A DNA stretch of 60,731 nucleotides from Candidatus Cloacimonadota bacterium (GTDB lineage Bacteria; Cloacimonadota; Cloacimonadia; Cloacimonadales; TCS61): contig JABGOP010000006.1 in assembly GCA_018645365.1 (NCBI GenBank), positions 1-60,731 of the forward strand. The letters run 5' to 3'. Made by a program: the position numbers and the translations under genes. The notes below the pieces were generated by a model. The model was not told where the DNA came from, did no database searches, and was given only the letters and a program-made list of their open reading frames with translations. Shown here piece after piece: positions 30,304-40,209 of the stretch. How positions within the stretch are numbered: position 1 is the stretch's first letter; the number at the start of each line of letters is the position of its first letter.

Positions 30304-31140
30304 TTAATAGTGGTAGATTGGTCGGATATTTTCCGCCTGAAAGCCTTTATCTTTGTGATGGGTAATTTCAAATTCAAATATTTGCTCACGATTTGGCAGG
30401 TTAAAAATATCGAAATCTTTTGGGAATTGGAATGAATGAGCGAACGCAGTTTCATACGGAGAATCGGTTTTACGCGAATCTGTAATCCACAAACCGCCAC
30501 TTACATCTTTCATAAAACGCATGAAACCAAACCTTTTTTTGCTATCTTTTTCGTGCCGAAAATTGTAGCAAACACCACGCACAAGCTGTTTTCCACTTTC
30601 ATTGTGTTTATTGTAGATATCGATAGGGAGTAGGCTTGGCACCAAATAACCAGAGGTGAAAACATCGGCTTCATTTCTCAAATCTTTTGCCACATTTTTG
30701 AAGGCGAGGGTTTCCACTCTGCAACCTTTGCTTTGAAGAGCACGGATAACTTGCACGAAATCTCCATCACCAGTTACCATTAAAACATAATCGAGTCGTT
30801 CAGATTGCATCAATGCATCGACAGCCATATCTAAATCGGCATTTGATTTTCCATATTTATTGCCCTGTTCGTCCACAAACCATTTCACAATTTTCACGAT
30901 AACTTTGAAACCGAAATCACGCAAAATGGAATGGAAATTTTTTGATTTTTCGGCGTATTCAGGGTTGCGTTTCGCCAGCTCTTCATCGAAGGCGACATAG
31001 GCATTTAAGCGGATAGCAACGCCATTATTTCGGCACGCAAACTCGCGTAAAACATCGTACTGCATTCCGAATCCGCCATTTTGGGCGATGTTGGAAACAT
31101 CTACATAAACTCCAACTTTCATCAATTCACTTTTGTTCAT
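30304..31140 (-). CDS. NYN (LabA/PIN-like) domain protein with C-terminal possible OB/cold-shock-like domain
   Basis: VGVYVDVSNIAQNG...ADLDMAVDALMQSERLDYVLMVTGDGDFVQVIRALQSKGCRVETLAF; C-term VRGVCYNFRHEKDSKKRFGFMRF...HHKDKGFQAENI. Confidence 0.82.
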   Translation of the reverse strand: MNKSELMKVGVYVDVSNIAQNGGFGMQYDVLREFACRNNGVAIRLNAYVAFDEELAKRNPEYAEKSKNFHSILRDFGFKVIVKIVKWFVDEQGNKYGKSNADLDMAVDALMQSERLDYVLMVTGDGDFVQVIRALQSKGCRVETLAFKNVAKDLRNEADVFTSGYLVPSLLPIDIYNKHNESGKQLVRGVCYNFRHEKDSKKRFGFMRFMKDVSGGLWITDSRKTDSPYETAFAHSFQFPKDFDIFNLPNREQIFEFEITHHKDKGFQAENIRPIYHY

Positions 31141-31164
31141 TTTTATCTCCATTTTCTTAAAAAA

Positions 31165-32760
31165 TCATATCTTTGTTTCTAATCCAAAATGGATAATTCC
31201 GTCAAGAGGATTTTTGAATTTATTAAAATAATTTAATCCGTAATCAATTTTAAAAATTCCTAAACGCGTTTTTAAGCGTAAACCGATGCCAAATCCAAAA
31301 AGTTTACCGAAAATTTCATTTTCATTTTTTTGTGCATAACCGTAATCACAAAAGAGGAAAAAACGTGAATTTTGTTCAAAAAGATAGCGTAATTCAGTGT
31401 TTAACCAACCAATTTGAGAACCTGAAAATTCGTCTTCTCCAAAACCGCGTAAATTTTTGTTTCCACCGAGACGGAAGAATTCATATTCATCAAGATTTTT
31501 TGATAATTTTACGTTAAATCCAGAAAAAATAACCCATTTTGTTTTTGGTGAAAAAAAATTTTCTAAATTTATAGTAGCAGATTGACTTGAGTTTTCGGTA
31601 CCGTAAAAATATTTTAAAAAGGCAGTATAACCTCGCTTGGAATTTTGCGAATTATCAGTTGTGTTTTTTGTTAAAAATCCGCCCCATTTTTGGTATATTT
31701 TATTTGTTTCATAGATATTGTTTTGCAAAAATGAAACGCCATATTTTTCAGTAAAATTATAGTAATAAATGTTACTTTCGAATTGTGTTTCAATGTTGCC
31801 ATTTTCATCTTTTCGCGAAAGGTAAAAATCGCCATTTACAGGTAAACTAGAGAGCCCAGATTCGTGGTAAAAAAGCTCTAATTTTTCGTTGATTTTTGTT
31901 TGTTTTTGCCATAAAATTGAGAGCGAACGGTCAGTTCCGTTGATGTTCAAAAAATCAATGTTTACGACTCCGTTCAAGTTGTCCTTTTCATAACCGAAAA
32001 TGCCGGAGATGTAGTTCATTTGGTCTTCTTCAACTTGTATCAATAGAGTGTTTGCATTTATTGGGAAAATATTGCAATCGCGAATATATTGTTTTTTGCG
32101 GATGTTTTTGGCAACTAAATCTAATGTTTTTGGTGAAATACCTTTATTGTTTATTAGTTGTGAGATTTTTAATAAAGTTTCATTTTTTGTGACTTTATTT
32201 CCACAAAATTTATATTCGGAAAATTGGCAAAAATCACCTTCATCAATGTTAATGAAAACATCGAGAGAATCATTTTTTATAACCAAGCTATCGAGTGAAA
32301 TTGATGCAAAAAGAAAACCATTTTCAAGGTAAAAATTAGCAATATTTTGAATGGTGTTTTGAATCTCGGCAATGTCATTCTGTGGTTTATAAATCAGGTT
32401 TTGTAACTTGCGAGTAGAGATGTAGTTGTTATTTTGGAATTTAAATTTTCTAATCGCAAGATTATTTTGTTCCTCAATTTTGAAAAGAATATCCACTTTT
32501 CCATTTGGTTTTGGAAAAATTTCTGGCTCGAAAAATCGGCAATAATAAAGATTATTTTCTTCATAATAATTGGCAATATTTTCCAAGTCGTTATTAATTA
32601 TTTTTTGGTCATAAATATCTCCATTTTGCGAAAAGATAATGTTGCTTAATTCATTATTATTAAGGAAATTATTGCCTTCGAAAATTATTTTTCCAATGGT
32701 GATTTCGCCAAAACAAAAGATGGGTAAAATTATGAAAAGTAGGAAAAATTTAGTGCGCAT
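31165..32760 (-). CDS. BamA/TamA-like (Omp85 superfamily) outer-membrane protein with POTRA repeats
   Basis: Signal peptide; POTRA-like IGKIIFEGNNFLNNNELSNII; C-terminal barrel EFFRLGGNKNLRGFGEDEFSGSQIGWLNTELRYLF. Confidence 0.82.
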   Translation of the reverse strand: MRTKFFLLFIILPIFCFGEITIGKIIFEGNNFLNNNELSNIIFSQNGDIYDQKIINNDLENIANYYEENNLYYCRFFEPEIFPKPNGKVDILFKIEEQNNLAIRKFKFQNNNYISTRKLQNLIYKPQNDIAEIQNTIQNIANFYLENGFLFASISLDSLVIKNDSLDVFINIDEGDFCQFSEYKFCGNKVTKNETLLKISQLINNKGISPKTLDLVAKNIRKKQYIRDCNIFPINANTLLIQVEEDQMNYISGIFGYEKDNLNGVVNIDFLNINGTDRSLSILWQKQTKINEKLELFYHESGLSSLPVNGDFYLSRKDENGNIETQFESNIYYYNFTEKYGVSFLQNNIYETNKIYQKWGGFLTKNTTDNSQNSKRGYTAFLKYFYGTENSSQSATINLENFFSPKTKWVIFSGFNVKLSKNLDEYEFFRLGGNKNLRGFGEDEFSGSQIGWLNTELRYLFEQNSRFFLFCDYGYAQKNENEIFGKLFGFGIGLRLKTRLGIFKIDYGLNYFNKFKNPLDGIIHFGLETKI

Positions 32761-33793
32761 TTTTTTCGATAAGATGGATTAATTCTTCAATTAATTTGTC
32801 TTCGGTTACTTTTTTCACAATTTTTCCATTTTGGAAAATGAGACCTTCGCCATTACCACCAGCAATGCCGAAATCTGCCTCGCGTGCTTCACCGGGTCCA
32901 TTTACGATGCAACCCATTACCGCAATTTTAAGGTCAAGATGAGCATATTTTTGTAGCTGTTCTTCAACCTCTTTTGCGATATTTATCAAATTGATTTCGG
33001 TGCGTCCGCAAGTTGGGCAAGAGATTATTTTCAAACCTTTACGCAAGTCGAGTGCTTTCAAAATTTCTTTCGCAACCAATATTTCTTTTACTGGATTTGC
33101 AGTCAAAGAAACACGAATTGTATCACCGATTCCTTCTTCCAAAAGAGTGCCGATTCCAATTGCAGATTTTATGGTACCGCCAAATTCAGTACCAGCTTCT
33201 GTAATGCCAAGATGAAGCGGATAATCAACTTTTTGGGCAAGCAAGCGGTAGCTTTTTAAGGTGAGTGGAACGGAAGATGCTTTTACAGAAATTTTAATTT
33301 CTTCGTAATTTGCTTTTTCTAAAATGGCGACATGCTCGAGTGCACTTTCCACGAGTGCTTCCGCTGAAATACCGTATTTAGCAATTTTCTCTTTTGAAAG
33401 TGAACCACTGTTCACGCCAATTCTAATCGGTATTTTTCGTTCTTTTGCAGCATTTACGATTTTCAAAACATTTTGCATTGAACCGATATTATCAGGATTT
33501 AAACGCAAACCGTCCGTACCAGCTTTAATGGCTTCAAGTGCAAGTTTGTAATCGAAATGAATGTCAGCAACGATAGGTAAATTAGTTTGTGCTTTTATCT
33601 TCGCGATTGCCTGTGCAGCATCGAAATTATTTGCTGTTACACGCACAATTTCACATCCAGCTTTTGTAAGCTCATGGATTTGTCGAACGGTTTTAACTAC
33701 ATTTTCAGTGTGAGTATTCGTCATTGATTGAATCGAAATAGGATTGCCACCGCCGACTAAAATGTTACCAATTTTAATAGTTTTTTTACTCAT
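32750..33793 (-). CDS. ispG: 4-hydroxy-3-methylbut-2-en-1-yl diphosphate synthase
   Basis: IGNILVGGGNPISIQSMTNTHTENV...VADIHFDYKLALEAI...ISCPTCGRTEINL...VMGCIVNGPGEAREADFGIAGG. Confidence 0.95.
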   Translation of the reverse strand: MSKKTIKIGNILVGGGNPISIQSMTNTHTENVVKTVRQIHELTKAGCEIVRVTANNFDAAQAIAKIKAQTNLPIVADIHFDYKLALEAIKAGTDGLRLNPDNIGSMQNVLKIVNAAKERKIPIRIGVNSGSLSKEKIAKYGISAEALVESALEHVAILEKANYEEIKISVKASSVPLTLKSYRLLAQKVDYPLHLGITEAGTEFGGTIKSAIGIGTLLEEGIGDTIRVSLTANPVKEILVAKEILKALDLRKGLKIISCPTCGRTEINLINIAKEVEEQLQKYAHLDLKIAVMGCIVNGPGEAREADFGIAGGNGEGLIFQNGKIVKKVTEDKLIEELIHLIEKNAH

Positions 33794-34856
33794 AAAATTT
33801 ACTCATAAATTTTTTAACATAATTGAGAAATTGTGCATTATCATTTGCATTACTGATGGAAACGCGTACATGATTTTTCAAAACTGGATGATGCCAAACA
33901 GCACGAATAGCGATGTCATTTTCAGCTAAAAAATTGTATAAATTTTCCGTTTTTTCACCAATCGTGAAAGTGAGGAAATTTGTAGCTGAAGGGTGAACTT
34001 TTAAACCATTAATTGCATTTAACTCGTTGAAGACAACTTGTTTGTTTTCAATGACTTGTTTCGTGTGGTTTAGGAAAATATCTTTGTTTTCCAAGAGCGT
34101 CAAGACGAAAGATTGTGTCATCAAATTTAAATGGAAAATGGTCATCGCTTTTTCAAGTTCGCGAATGTTTTGTGGTTGCGAAATGATGTAGCCAAAACGG
34201 AGTCCCGCAGATGAAAAAGATTTTGAAAATGAGCGTACGATAACTAAATTTGGGTATAGATTAATCTTATCTGCAAAAGTTTTTCCCGAAAATTCAAAGT
34301 AAGTTTCATCGATTAAAACAAGACCTTTAAAATTTTCTAAAATTTGCATAATTTTTTCATCAGGCAAAAGATTTCCCGTTGGGTTATTTGGATTGCACAA
34401 AACTGCCAATTTGCAGTTTTCATCATCACAAAGTTTCAAATATTCATCGACTGAAAAATCGAAATTTTCGTCTAAATATAGAAATTTCATACCTAAACCA
34501 ACCGCACCAGAATAGCTTTTGTAATCGAAATATGAGGGTGCGAGTGAAACGGCAAAAGAGTTGTTATCATTACGAACTGCATTGAAAATGGTGAAAAGCA
34601 TTTCGTCGGCGCCATTACCGAAAATAAGGTGATCGGCAGGTAATTTTGTGTATTCAGAAAGGGCATTTTTTAATTGTCCAGTAATATTGTTAAAATATCT
34701 GTTTAGTGGAACATTTTTCATTTTTTCCAAAAATTCCGTTTGAATCCTTTCGAGTGGATTCAGTGAACTTTCATTCAAGCACATCATAGTTTTTTTGTGT
34801 GGAACATCGATATTTATCGGTTTTTTTTGCTGCAAATCATCTCTAAAATAATACAC
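33786..34856 (-). CDS. hisC: Histidinol-phosphate aminotransferase family
   Basis: CLNESSLNP; LIFGNGADEMLFTIF; LCNPNNPTGNLLP; DETYFEFSGKTF; VRSFSKSFSSAGLRFGY. Confidence 0.87.
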   Translation of the reverse strand: MYYFRDDLQQKKPINIDVPHKKTMMCLNESSLNPLERIQTEFLEKMKNVPLNRYFNNITGQLKNALSEYTKLPADHLIFGNGADEMLFTIFNAVRNDNNSFAVSLAPSYFDYKSYSGAVGLGMKFLYLDENFDFSVDEYLKLCDDENCKLAVLCNPNNPTGNLLPDEKIMQILENFKGLVLIDETYFEFSGKTFADKINLYPNLVIVRSFSKSFSSAGLRFGYIISQPQNIRELEKAMTIFHLNLMTQSFVLTLLENKDIFLNHTKQVIENKQVVFNELNAINGLKVHPSATNFLTFTIGEKTENLYNFLAENDIAIRAVWHHPVLKNHVRVSISNANDNAQFLNYVKKFMSKFYE

Positions 34857-34948
34857 AAATTCTCCTTAATTTTTAATGAATTCCAAGATTTTTGTTTACA
34901 ATGTAAAAGTCAATAATGTTTTTGCATCAAAAAAGGATAGGACGAAAA

Positions 34949-35638
34949 ATGAAATATAAATTTGTGCTTTTTGATGCTGATAATACGCTATTTGATTATG
35001 ATTTAGCAGAAATGACATCTTTTCAGAAGACGCTAAATTATTTTAAAATATTAGAAAATTTTGAACAATTCTACGAAAGTTATAAGATTGTAAATCATCA
35101 AATTTGGCAAGAATTTGAAGATGGTTTAATCTCTTCAAAAAAATTGAGAGTGGAACGCTTTATTCGATTTGCAAAACAAGAAAATCTGAAAATTGACGCT
35201 GTCAAAATGAGTCAAAAATACATCGAATTTTTAGGAGAATGCACTTTTCTTTTAGATGGAGCACTTGAAATTTCGGAGTATTTGAGTGATAAATGTGAAC
35301 TTGCACTCATTACGAATGGTATTGCGGATGTGCAAAATAGGAGATTTGCTAAATCGGAATTAGCCAAATTTTATCAACATCGTTTTATCTCAGACGAAAT
35401 TGGTTTTCAAAAACCGGATAAAGGAATTTTTGAATTTGTTTTTTCAAAATTGAAATGTGTCGATAAAAAATCAGCGATAATTATCGGTGATAATCGAAAT
35501 TCAGATATAAAAGGTGGTAACGATTTCGGTATTGATACTTGTTGGTATAATATTAGAAAATGTGAAAAAAACGAGATTATTCCGACTTTTGAGATTTCAA
35601 AGTTAAGTGAATTAAAAAATATTTTGGAGGAAAAATGA
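34949..35638 (+). CDS. HAD-family hydrolase (YjjG-like)
   Basis: FVLFDADNTLFDYD...ALITNGIADVQNRRFAKS...IIGDNRNSDIKGGNDFGIDTCWYN. Confidence 0.88.
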   Translation: MKYKFVLFDADNTLFDYDLAEMTSFQKTLNYFKILENFEQFYESYKIVNHQIWQEFEDGLISSKKLRVERFIRFAKQENLKIDAVKMSQKYIEFLGECTFLLDGALEISEYLSDKCELALITNGIADVQNRRFAKSELAKFYQHRFISDEIGFQKPDKGIFEFVFSKLKCVDKKSAIIIGDNRNSDIKGGNDFGIDTCWYNIRKCEKNEIIPTFEISKLSELKNILEEK

Positions 35639-36534
35639 GATATTTAATTATTGTATTAGTGATGTTTTTGGTTTTTGGTTGTGTTGTGAAAGAGGCAGAA
35701 TTAGGTTCTGCAAAAAATCCGATAAAAATGTTTTTTGTGCCGTCAATGGAAGCAGATAAAATTATTTTAAGTGGGCAAAAAATTGCTGATTACCTTTTGC
35801 AAAAAACTGGCTATCATTTCAAAGTAGCAGTGCCAACGAGTTATGCGGCGGTCATCGAAGCAATGGGAACAAAAGAGACGGATATAGCGTGGTTAGCTAC
35901 ATTCGGCTACATTTTGGCTCACGAAAAATTTGGTGCGGAAGTAGCTTTGACGACAGTACGAAAAGGTTTGGAAAAATATCGCGGACAGTTTATTACGCAC
36001 GTTGAAAGTGGCATTGAAAAATTGGAAGATATTGCTGATAAAACGATTGCATATACAGATGCAGCCTCAACGTCTGGCTATATGTATCCATCCGCAACCT
36101 TGCAGAAAAATAATATACAACCTGCCAAATATTTTTTTGCTGGCGGCCATCCGCAAGTTGTTTTGTCAGTTTATGAAGGGACAGCTGATGTGGGTTGCAC
36201 TTATTGGTCTCCACCCGCTGAATCTGGCGAAATTAAAGATGCACGCAAACGGATTTTAGAAACTCATCCAGATGTAATTGAAAAGGTGAAAATTGTCGGA
36301 TTTACAGAATGGATTCCAAATGACACTGTAACTTTTCGTCAGAATTTTCCAACTGAGATGAAACAGCAGATTGTGGATGCTCTTTTGGAATTTGCAGCTT
36401 CTGAAAAAGGTCACGAAATTTTAGTTGAACTGCTCGATATCGATGGTTTTGTGCTGGCAGATAATGCAGATTACGATGTGGTTCGGGAAACTTTGAAACT
36501 TTTAAATATTGATGTTGATGAGAAAATAAAGTGA
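35635..36534 (+). CDS. PhnD-like phosphonate/phosphite ABC transporter substrate-binding lipoprotein
   Basis: Lipobox FLVFGC; MFFVPSMEADKIILSGQKIADYLLQKTGYHFKVAVPTSYAAVIEAMGTKETDIAWLATFGYILAHE. Confidence 0.87.
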   Translation: MRYLIIVLVMFLVFGCVVKEAELGSAKNPIKMFFVPSMEADKIILSGQKIADYLLQKTGYHFKVAVPTSYAAVIEAMGTKETDIAWLATFGYILAHEKFGAEVALTTVRKGLEKYRGQFITHVESGIEKLEDIADKTIAYTDAASTSGYMYPSATLQKNNIQPAKYFFAGGHPQVVLSVYEGTADVGCTYWSPPAESGEIKDARKRILETHPDVIEKVKIVGFTEWIPNDTVTFRQNFPTEMKQQIVDALLEFAASEKGHEILVELLDIDGFVLADNADYDVVRETLKLLNIDVDEKIK

Positions 36535-37298
36535 AAAATATTGTAGAAATTAGGGATTTAAATAAAATTTATAAATCTGGAATTCACGCTGTTAAAGATG
36601 TAAATTTAAACATTAAAGATGGTGAATTTTTGATTTTATTAGGACTTTCTGGTTCTGGAAAGTCAACTCTTTTGCGTTGTATGAATCGATTGATAGAACC
36701 AACTTCTGGTGAAATTATCATTGATGGGGAAAATGTGATTTTAGCAAAAGGTCAAAAACTTCGTCATATTCGTAGAAAGATTGGAATGATTTTTCAGCAA
36801 TTTAATTTGATAAAAAATCTGACTGCACAAACCAATGTGTTCACTGGAAAATTAGGCTATTCAACCCTGTTTCAATCACTAGCTTTTTCACAAAATAAAG
36901 AAGGTTTGAGTAATAGCTTAAAAAATCTTGCTCGCGTTGGCTTAGCTGCATTTTCAAAAAATAAGGTGAAAAATTTGAGTGGAGGTCAGCAACAAAGAGT
37001 GGCAATTGCACGTGCTTTAATGCAGAATCCAAAGATGATTTTGGCAGATGAACCGGTTGCCAGCTTGGATCCAGCTACTGCTGATTCGGTAATGAGATAT
37101 TTGGGCGAATTGAATAAAAACGAGAATATAACGGTGGTTTGCTCGCTTCATTTCCTCAGTTTAGCACGCAAATATGGAACGCGAGTTGTGGCTCTGAAAG
37201 ATGGACGCATTGTTTTTGACGGTTTGCCAAATGAAATTGATGAGCAAAAATTTAAAGAAATTTATGGCGAAGATGCCCAAGCGGTGGAGATAAGATGA
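36531..37298 (+). CDS. PhnC-like phosphonate ABC transporter ATPase
   Basis: LLGLSGSGKSTLLRCMNRLIEPTSGEI; NLSGGQQQRVAIARALMQNPKMILADEPVASLDP. Confidence 0.9.
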   Translation: MKNIVEIRDLNKIYKSGIHAVKDVNLNIKDGEFLILLGLSGSGKSTLLRCMNRLIEPTSGEIIIDGENVILAKGQKLRHIRRKIGMIFQQFNLIKNLTAQTNVFTGKLGYSTLFQSLAFSQNKEGLSNSLKNLARVGLAAFSKNKVKNLSGGQQQRVAIARALMQNPKMILADEPVASLDPATADSVMRYLGELNKNENITVVCSLHFLSLARKYGTRVVALKDGRIVFDGLPNEIDEQKFKEIYGEDAQAVEIR

Positions 37299-38263
37299 AA
37301 ATATTAAAATCAATTTTATTTGACATTATGTTTTGGATCTATTTTGGTGGATGTGTGAGTTATTTAACTAATGATAAAATAGATATGTTAGCCGTATTAT
37401 CTGTCGGAATTTTAGTGGCGATATCATCCAATGTGCTCGGTGTTTCCGTAGGTAGAAAAATATTCAATCCTTGTCGAAACTCGAAATTATTTTCTAAAAT
37501 ATCGAATTGGTTAATTGCGTTAATTTTGCTACTCACAATTATTGTTGGTTGGAATTTAGTTGAGGTAAATCCGTACAAATTTTTTACTAAATTCAAAAAC
37601 ACATCTGGCATTTTGAAAGGATTGTTTAACCCGAATCTAAAGATTTTAGAAATTAGTATTGCCGCCCTTGCCGAAACGATTTATTTAGCACTTTTAGCGA
37701 CGGTATTTGCCATTCCCTTTGCCTTTGTTTTCAGTTTTTTTGCGGCAAGAAATTTGATGCCAAAATCAATTTTTGGAAATATAATCTATTTTTTGACGCG
37801 TACGGTTTCCACTATTTTTAGGTCAATTGAAGCGATAGTTTGGGCGATAATTTTCAGTGTTTGGGTGGGGATAGGCCCGTTTGCTGGAATGCTCGCATTA
37901 ATGGTGCATTCAGTCGCAGCTCTCACAAAATTATATTCCGAACAGATAGAAAATATCGATGAAGGTCAGATTGAAGCAATCAAAGCAACTGGTGCAAGTA
38001 CTCTTCAAATATGGATTTATGCGGTGATTCCGCAAGTTCTTTCACCTTTTTTGGCATTCACGATTTATCGCTGGGACATTAATGTGAGAATGGCGACCAT
38101 CGTTGGATTTGTTGGTGGCGGTGGAATCGGTTTACTGCTTTTACAGCAACAACAAATGTTGCGCTGGCACAATGTTGGTTTGATAATGTGGCTCATCGCT
38201 TTGGTAGTCTGGATAATGGATATGGTAAGTGCAAAAGTTCGTGAAAAATTGAGGGATATATGA
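37295..38263 (+). CDS. PhnE-like phosphonate ABC transporter permease
   Basis: IAALAETIYLALLATVFAIPFAFVFSFFAARNLMP...RSIEAIVWAIIFSVWVGIGPFAGMLAL...EAIKATGASTLQIWIYAVIPQV. Confidence 0.9.
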   Translation: MKILKSILFDIMFWIYFGGCVSYLTNDKIDMLAVLSVGILVAISSNVLGVSVGRKIFNPCRNSKLFSKISNWLIALILLLTIIVGWNLVEVNPYKFFTKFKNTSGILKGLFNPNLKILEISIAALAETIYLALLATVFAIPFAFVFSFFAARNLMPKSIFGNIIYFLTRTVSTIFRSIEAIVWAIIFSVWVGIGPFAGMLALMVHSVAALTKLYSEQIENIDEGQIEAIKATGASTLQIWIYAVIPQVLSPFLAFTIYRWDINVRMATIVGFVGGGGIGLLLLQQQQMLRWHNVGLIMWLIALVVWIMDMVSAKVREKLRDI

Positions 38264-38916
38264 AATATAAAGCGGTGATTTTTGATTTAGATGGAACGCT
38301 CATCGATTCGATGGGGGTGTGGCTACAAGTTGATGAAGAATATCTTTCCAAACGAAATATTCCTGTCCCCGAAAATTTATTTCAGGATATTGAAGGTGGT
38401 AATAGTTTTGTGGAAGTTGCACAATACTTCAAAGATAAATTTGGTATAAAAGATTCGATAGACGAAATTGCGAAAGAGTGGACTTCGATGGTGGAAAAAC
38501 ACTATAAAAACGATGTGCCTTTGAAAAATAAAGTTCGCGAGTTTTTGCAATATTTGAAAGAAAATAAAGTAAAAATAGGTGTGGGAACAAGCAATTCAGA
38601 GTTTTTGGCAAAAACGGTTTTAGAAGCCAATGGTGTGCTCGATTATTTCGAGACGATTGTGGATGGATTCCAAATTACAAAAGGCAAGCCTAATCCTGAT
38701 ATTTTCCTGAAAGTTGCACAAGATTTGAATGTAAATCCCGCAGACTGTTTGGTTATTGAAGATGTTTTGGCGGGCGTAAAAGCTGCTAAAAAAGCTGAGA
38801 TGACGGTGTTTGCTATTTACGATGAACATGCCGAAATAGAACAAAATGAGATTAAAAAAATAGCAGATTTTTATGCGAATAATTTTGATGAAATTTTGGA
38901 AATAATTAAAAGTTAA
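38260..38916 (+). CDS. HAD-family hydrolase (beta-phosphoglucomutase-like)
   Basis: AVIFDLDGTLIDSMGVW...GVGTSNSEFLAKTVL...KGKPNPDIFLKVAQDLNVNPADCLVIEDVLAGVKAAKKAEMTVFAI. Confidence 0.88.
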   Translation: MKYKAVIFDLDGTLIDSMGVWLQVDEEYLSKRNIPVPENLFQDIEGGNSFVEVAQYFKDKFGIKDSIDEIAKEWTSMVEKHYKNDVPLKNKVREFLQYLKENKVKIGVGTSNSEFLAKTVLEANGVLDYFETIVDGFQITKGKPNPDIFLKVAQDLNVNPADCLVIEDVLAGVKAAKKAEMTVFAIYDEHAEIEQNEIKKIADFYANNFDEILEIIKS

Positions 38917-39745
38917 TTCCCAAAAATTTCTCAATTAAATTTAAACAAACAACAAAACGATAATTTTGATCTGACCTGAAATCGGAAATCGGAGTGATTT
39001 CGACAGCGATAATTTTTGTAAGTTCATCTTTTTTTATCTCGTTTATGCGTTTAGTTATTAAATAATTTTCCAGATTTACGAGTCTTCGCGGATATTCGTT
39101 CACACTTCCGACGGCGATTTTTATTTTTTTAATCCGATTATTTTCGATAAATTTTAACCCTGCAACGGTGATTTTTGAAATTGTTAAAGAATTTCTTGCA
39201 CCGACTTTTTGGTAAAAAGTTTCAAGGTTATTTTCCGCATTTTTCGGAATAAGGATGGCTTTTACTAGCTCATTTTTTTGCAAATCAAATTCCTTGTAAC
39301 CTCGATAAAAACTATTGAAAGGTATAATTCTGGAATTATTTTTTGAGATTAATTCTAGCTTTGCATCCAAAATAAGGAGTAGCGGACTAACATCATTTGT
39401 GGGTGAGCCATTCACGATATTTCCGCCGATAGTTGCTAAATTTTGGATGATAGGTGATGCGAAAAACTTTAGCGAGTTCTGAAAAAATGGTAGGTGTTTT
39501 GCTAAATAATCAGAATGTAGAATATCTGAGAAAGTGGCAGTCGAGCCTATCGAAATATGTCCATTGATTTCCGTGATATTTCGCAAAACATTCAAGTGGC
39601 TTATGTAGAAGATGTTAACGTTTTTGGGGATATTTTTTGTTTGGAGATTGATGTCTGTTCCGCCTGCTAAAAAATAGTTGGTTGCATTTGAATTCTCGAG
39701 TAATTCAAATAAGTTTTTCAAGTTATTGGGTCGGTAAAAAATCAT
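38906..39745 (-). CDS. Xanthine dehydrogenase-family FAD-binding subunit (set 1)
   Basis: FYRPNNLKNLFELLENSNATNYFLAGGTDINLQTKN...ATIGGNIVNGSPTNDVSPLLLILDAKLEL. Confidence 0.88.
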   Translation of the reverse strand: MIFYRPNNLKNLFELLENSNATNYFLAGGTDINLQTKNIPKNVNIFYISHLNVLRNITEINGHISIGSTATFSDILHSDYLAKHLPFFQNSLKFFASPIIQNLATIGGNIVNGSPTNDVSPLLLILDAKLELISKNNSRIIPFNSFYRGYKEFDLQKNELVKAILIPKNAENNLETFYQKVGARNSLTISKITVAGLKFIENNRIKKIKIAVGSVNEYPRRLVNLENYLITKRINEIKKDELTKIIAVEITPISDFRSDQNYRFVVCLNLIEKFLGINF

Positions 39746-40209
39746 GATAAATCCAATTTTTCACACGCCATTAGAACAGAATCGAATATTTTTTGATAGC
39801 CAGTGCAGCGACAAATATTTCCCGAAAGAGCAATTTTAATTTTTTCTAAGTTTGGCTCACCATCAGTTTTGAGATAATGATAAGAAGAGACGAGAAATCC
39901 TGGAAAGCAGAATCCACATTGGACTGCGTTCGTTTCATCAAAACAGTCTATGAGTAGTGTACCGATTTTTGTTTTAGCTATTCCTTCTGCGGTAAGAATT
40001 ACGCCATTTTCAGCGTGAATAAGATTGGCAATGCAACTTGCGACAGGTTTGTCGTTTAAGAGAATAGTACAAGCTCCACACTCACCTTCGCCACAACCTT
40101 CTTTTGTTCCTAAAAGCTGGAAATGTTCGCGCAAAACATCGATCAAACGCGTCATTGGATTTGCGTCAATTTCTACTTCGTTTTTGTTAAGAATAAATTT
40201 AATTTTCAT
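39742..40209 (-). CDS. Xanthine dehydrogenase-family 2Fe-2S subunit (set 1)
   Basis: GTKEGCGEGECGACTILLNDKPVASC...QCGFCFPGFLVSSYHYL...GNICRCTGYQKI. Confidence 0.93.
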   Translation of the reverse strand: MKIKFILNKNEVEIDANPMTRLIDVLREHFQLLGTKEGCGEGECGACTILLNDKPVASCIANLIHAENGVILTAEGIAKTKIGTLLIDCFDETNAVQCGFCFPGFLVSSYHYLKTDGEPNLEKIKIALSGNICRCTGYQKIFDSVLMACEKLDLS

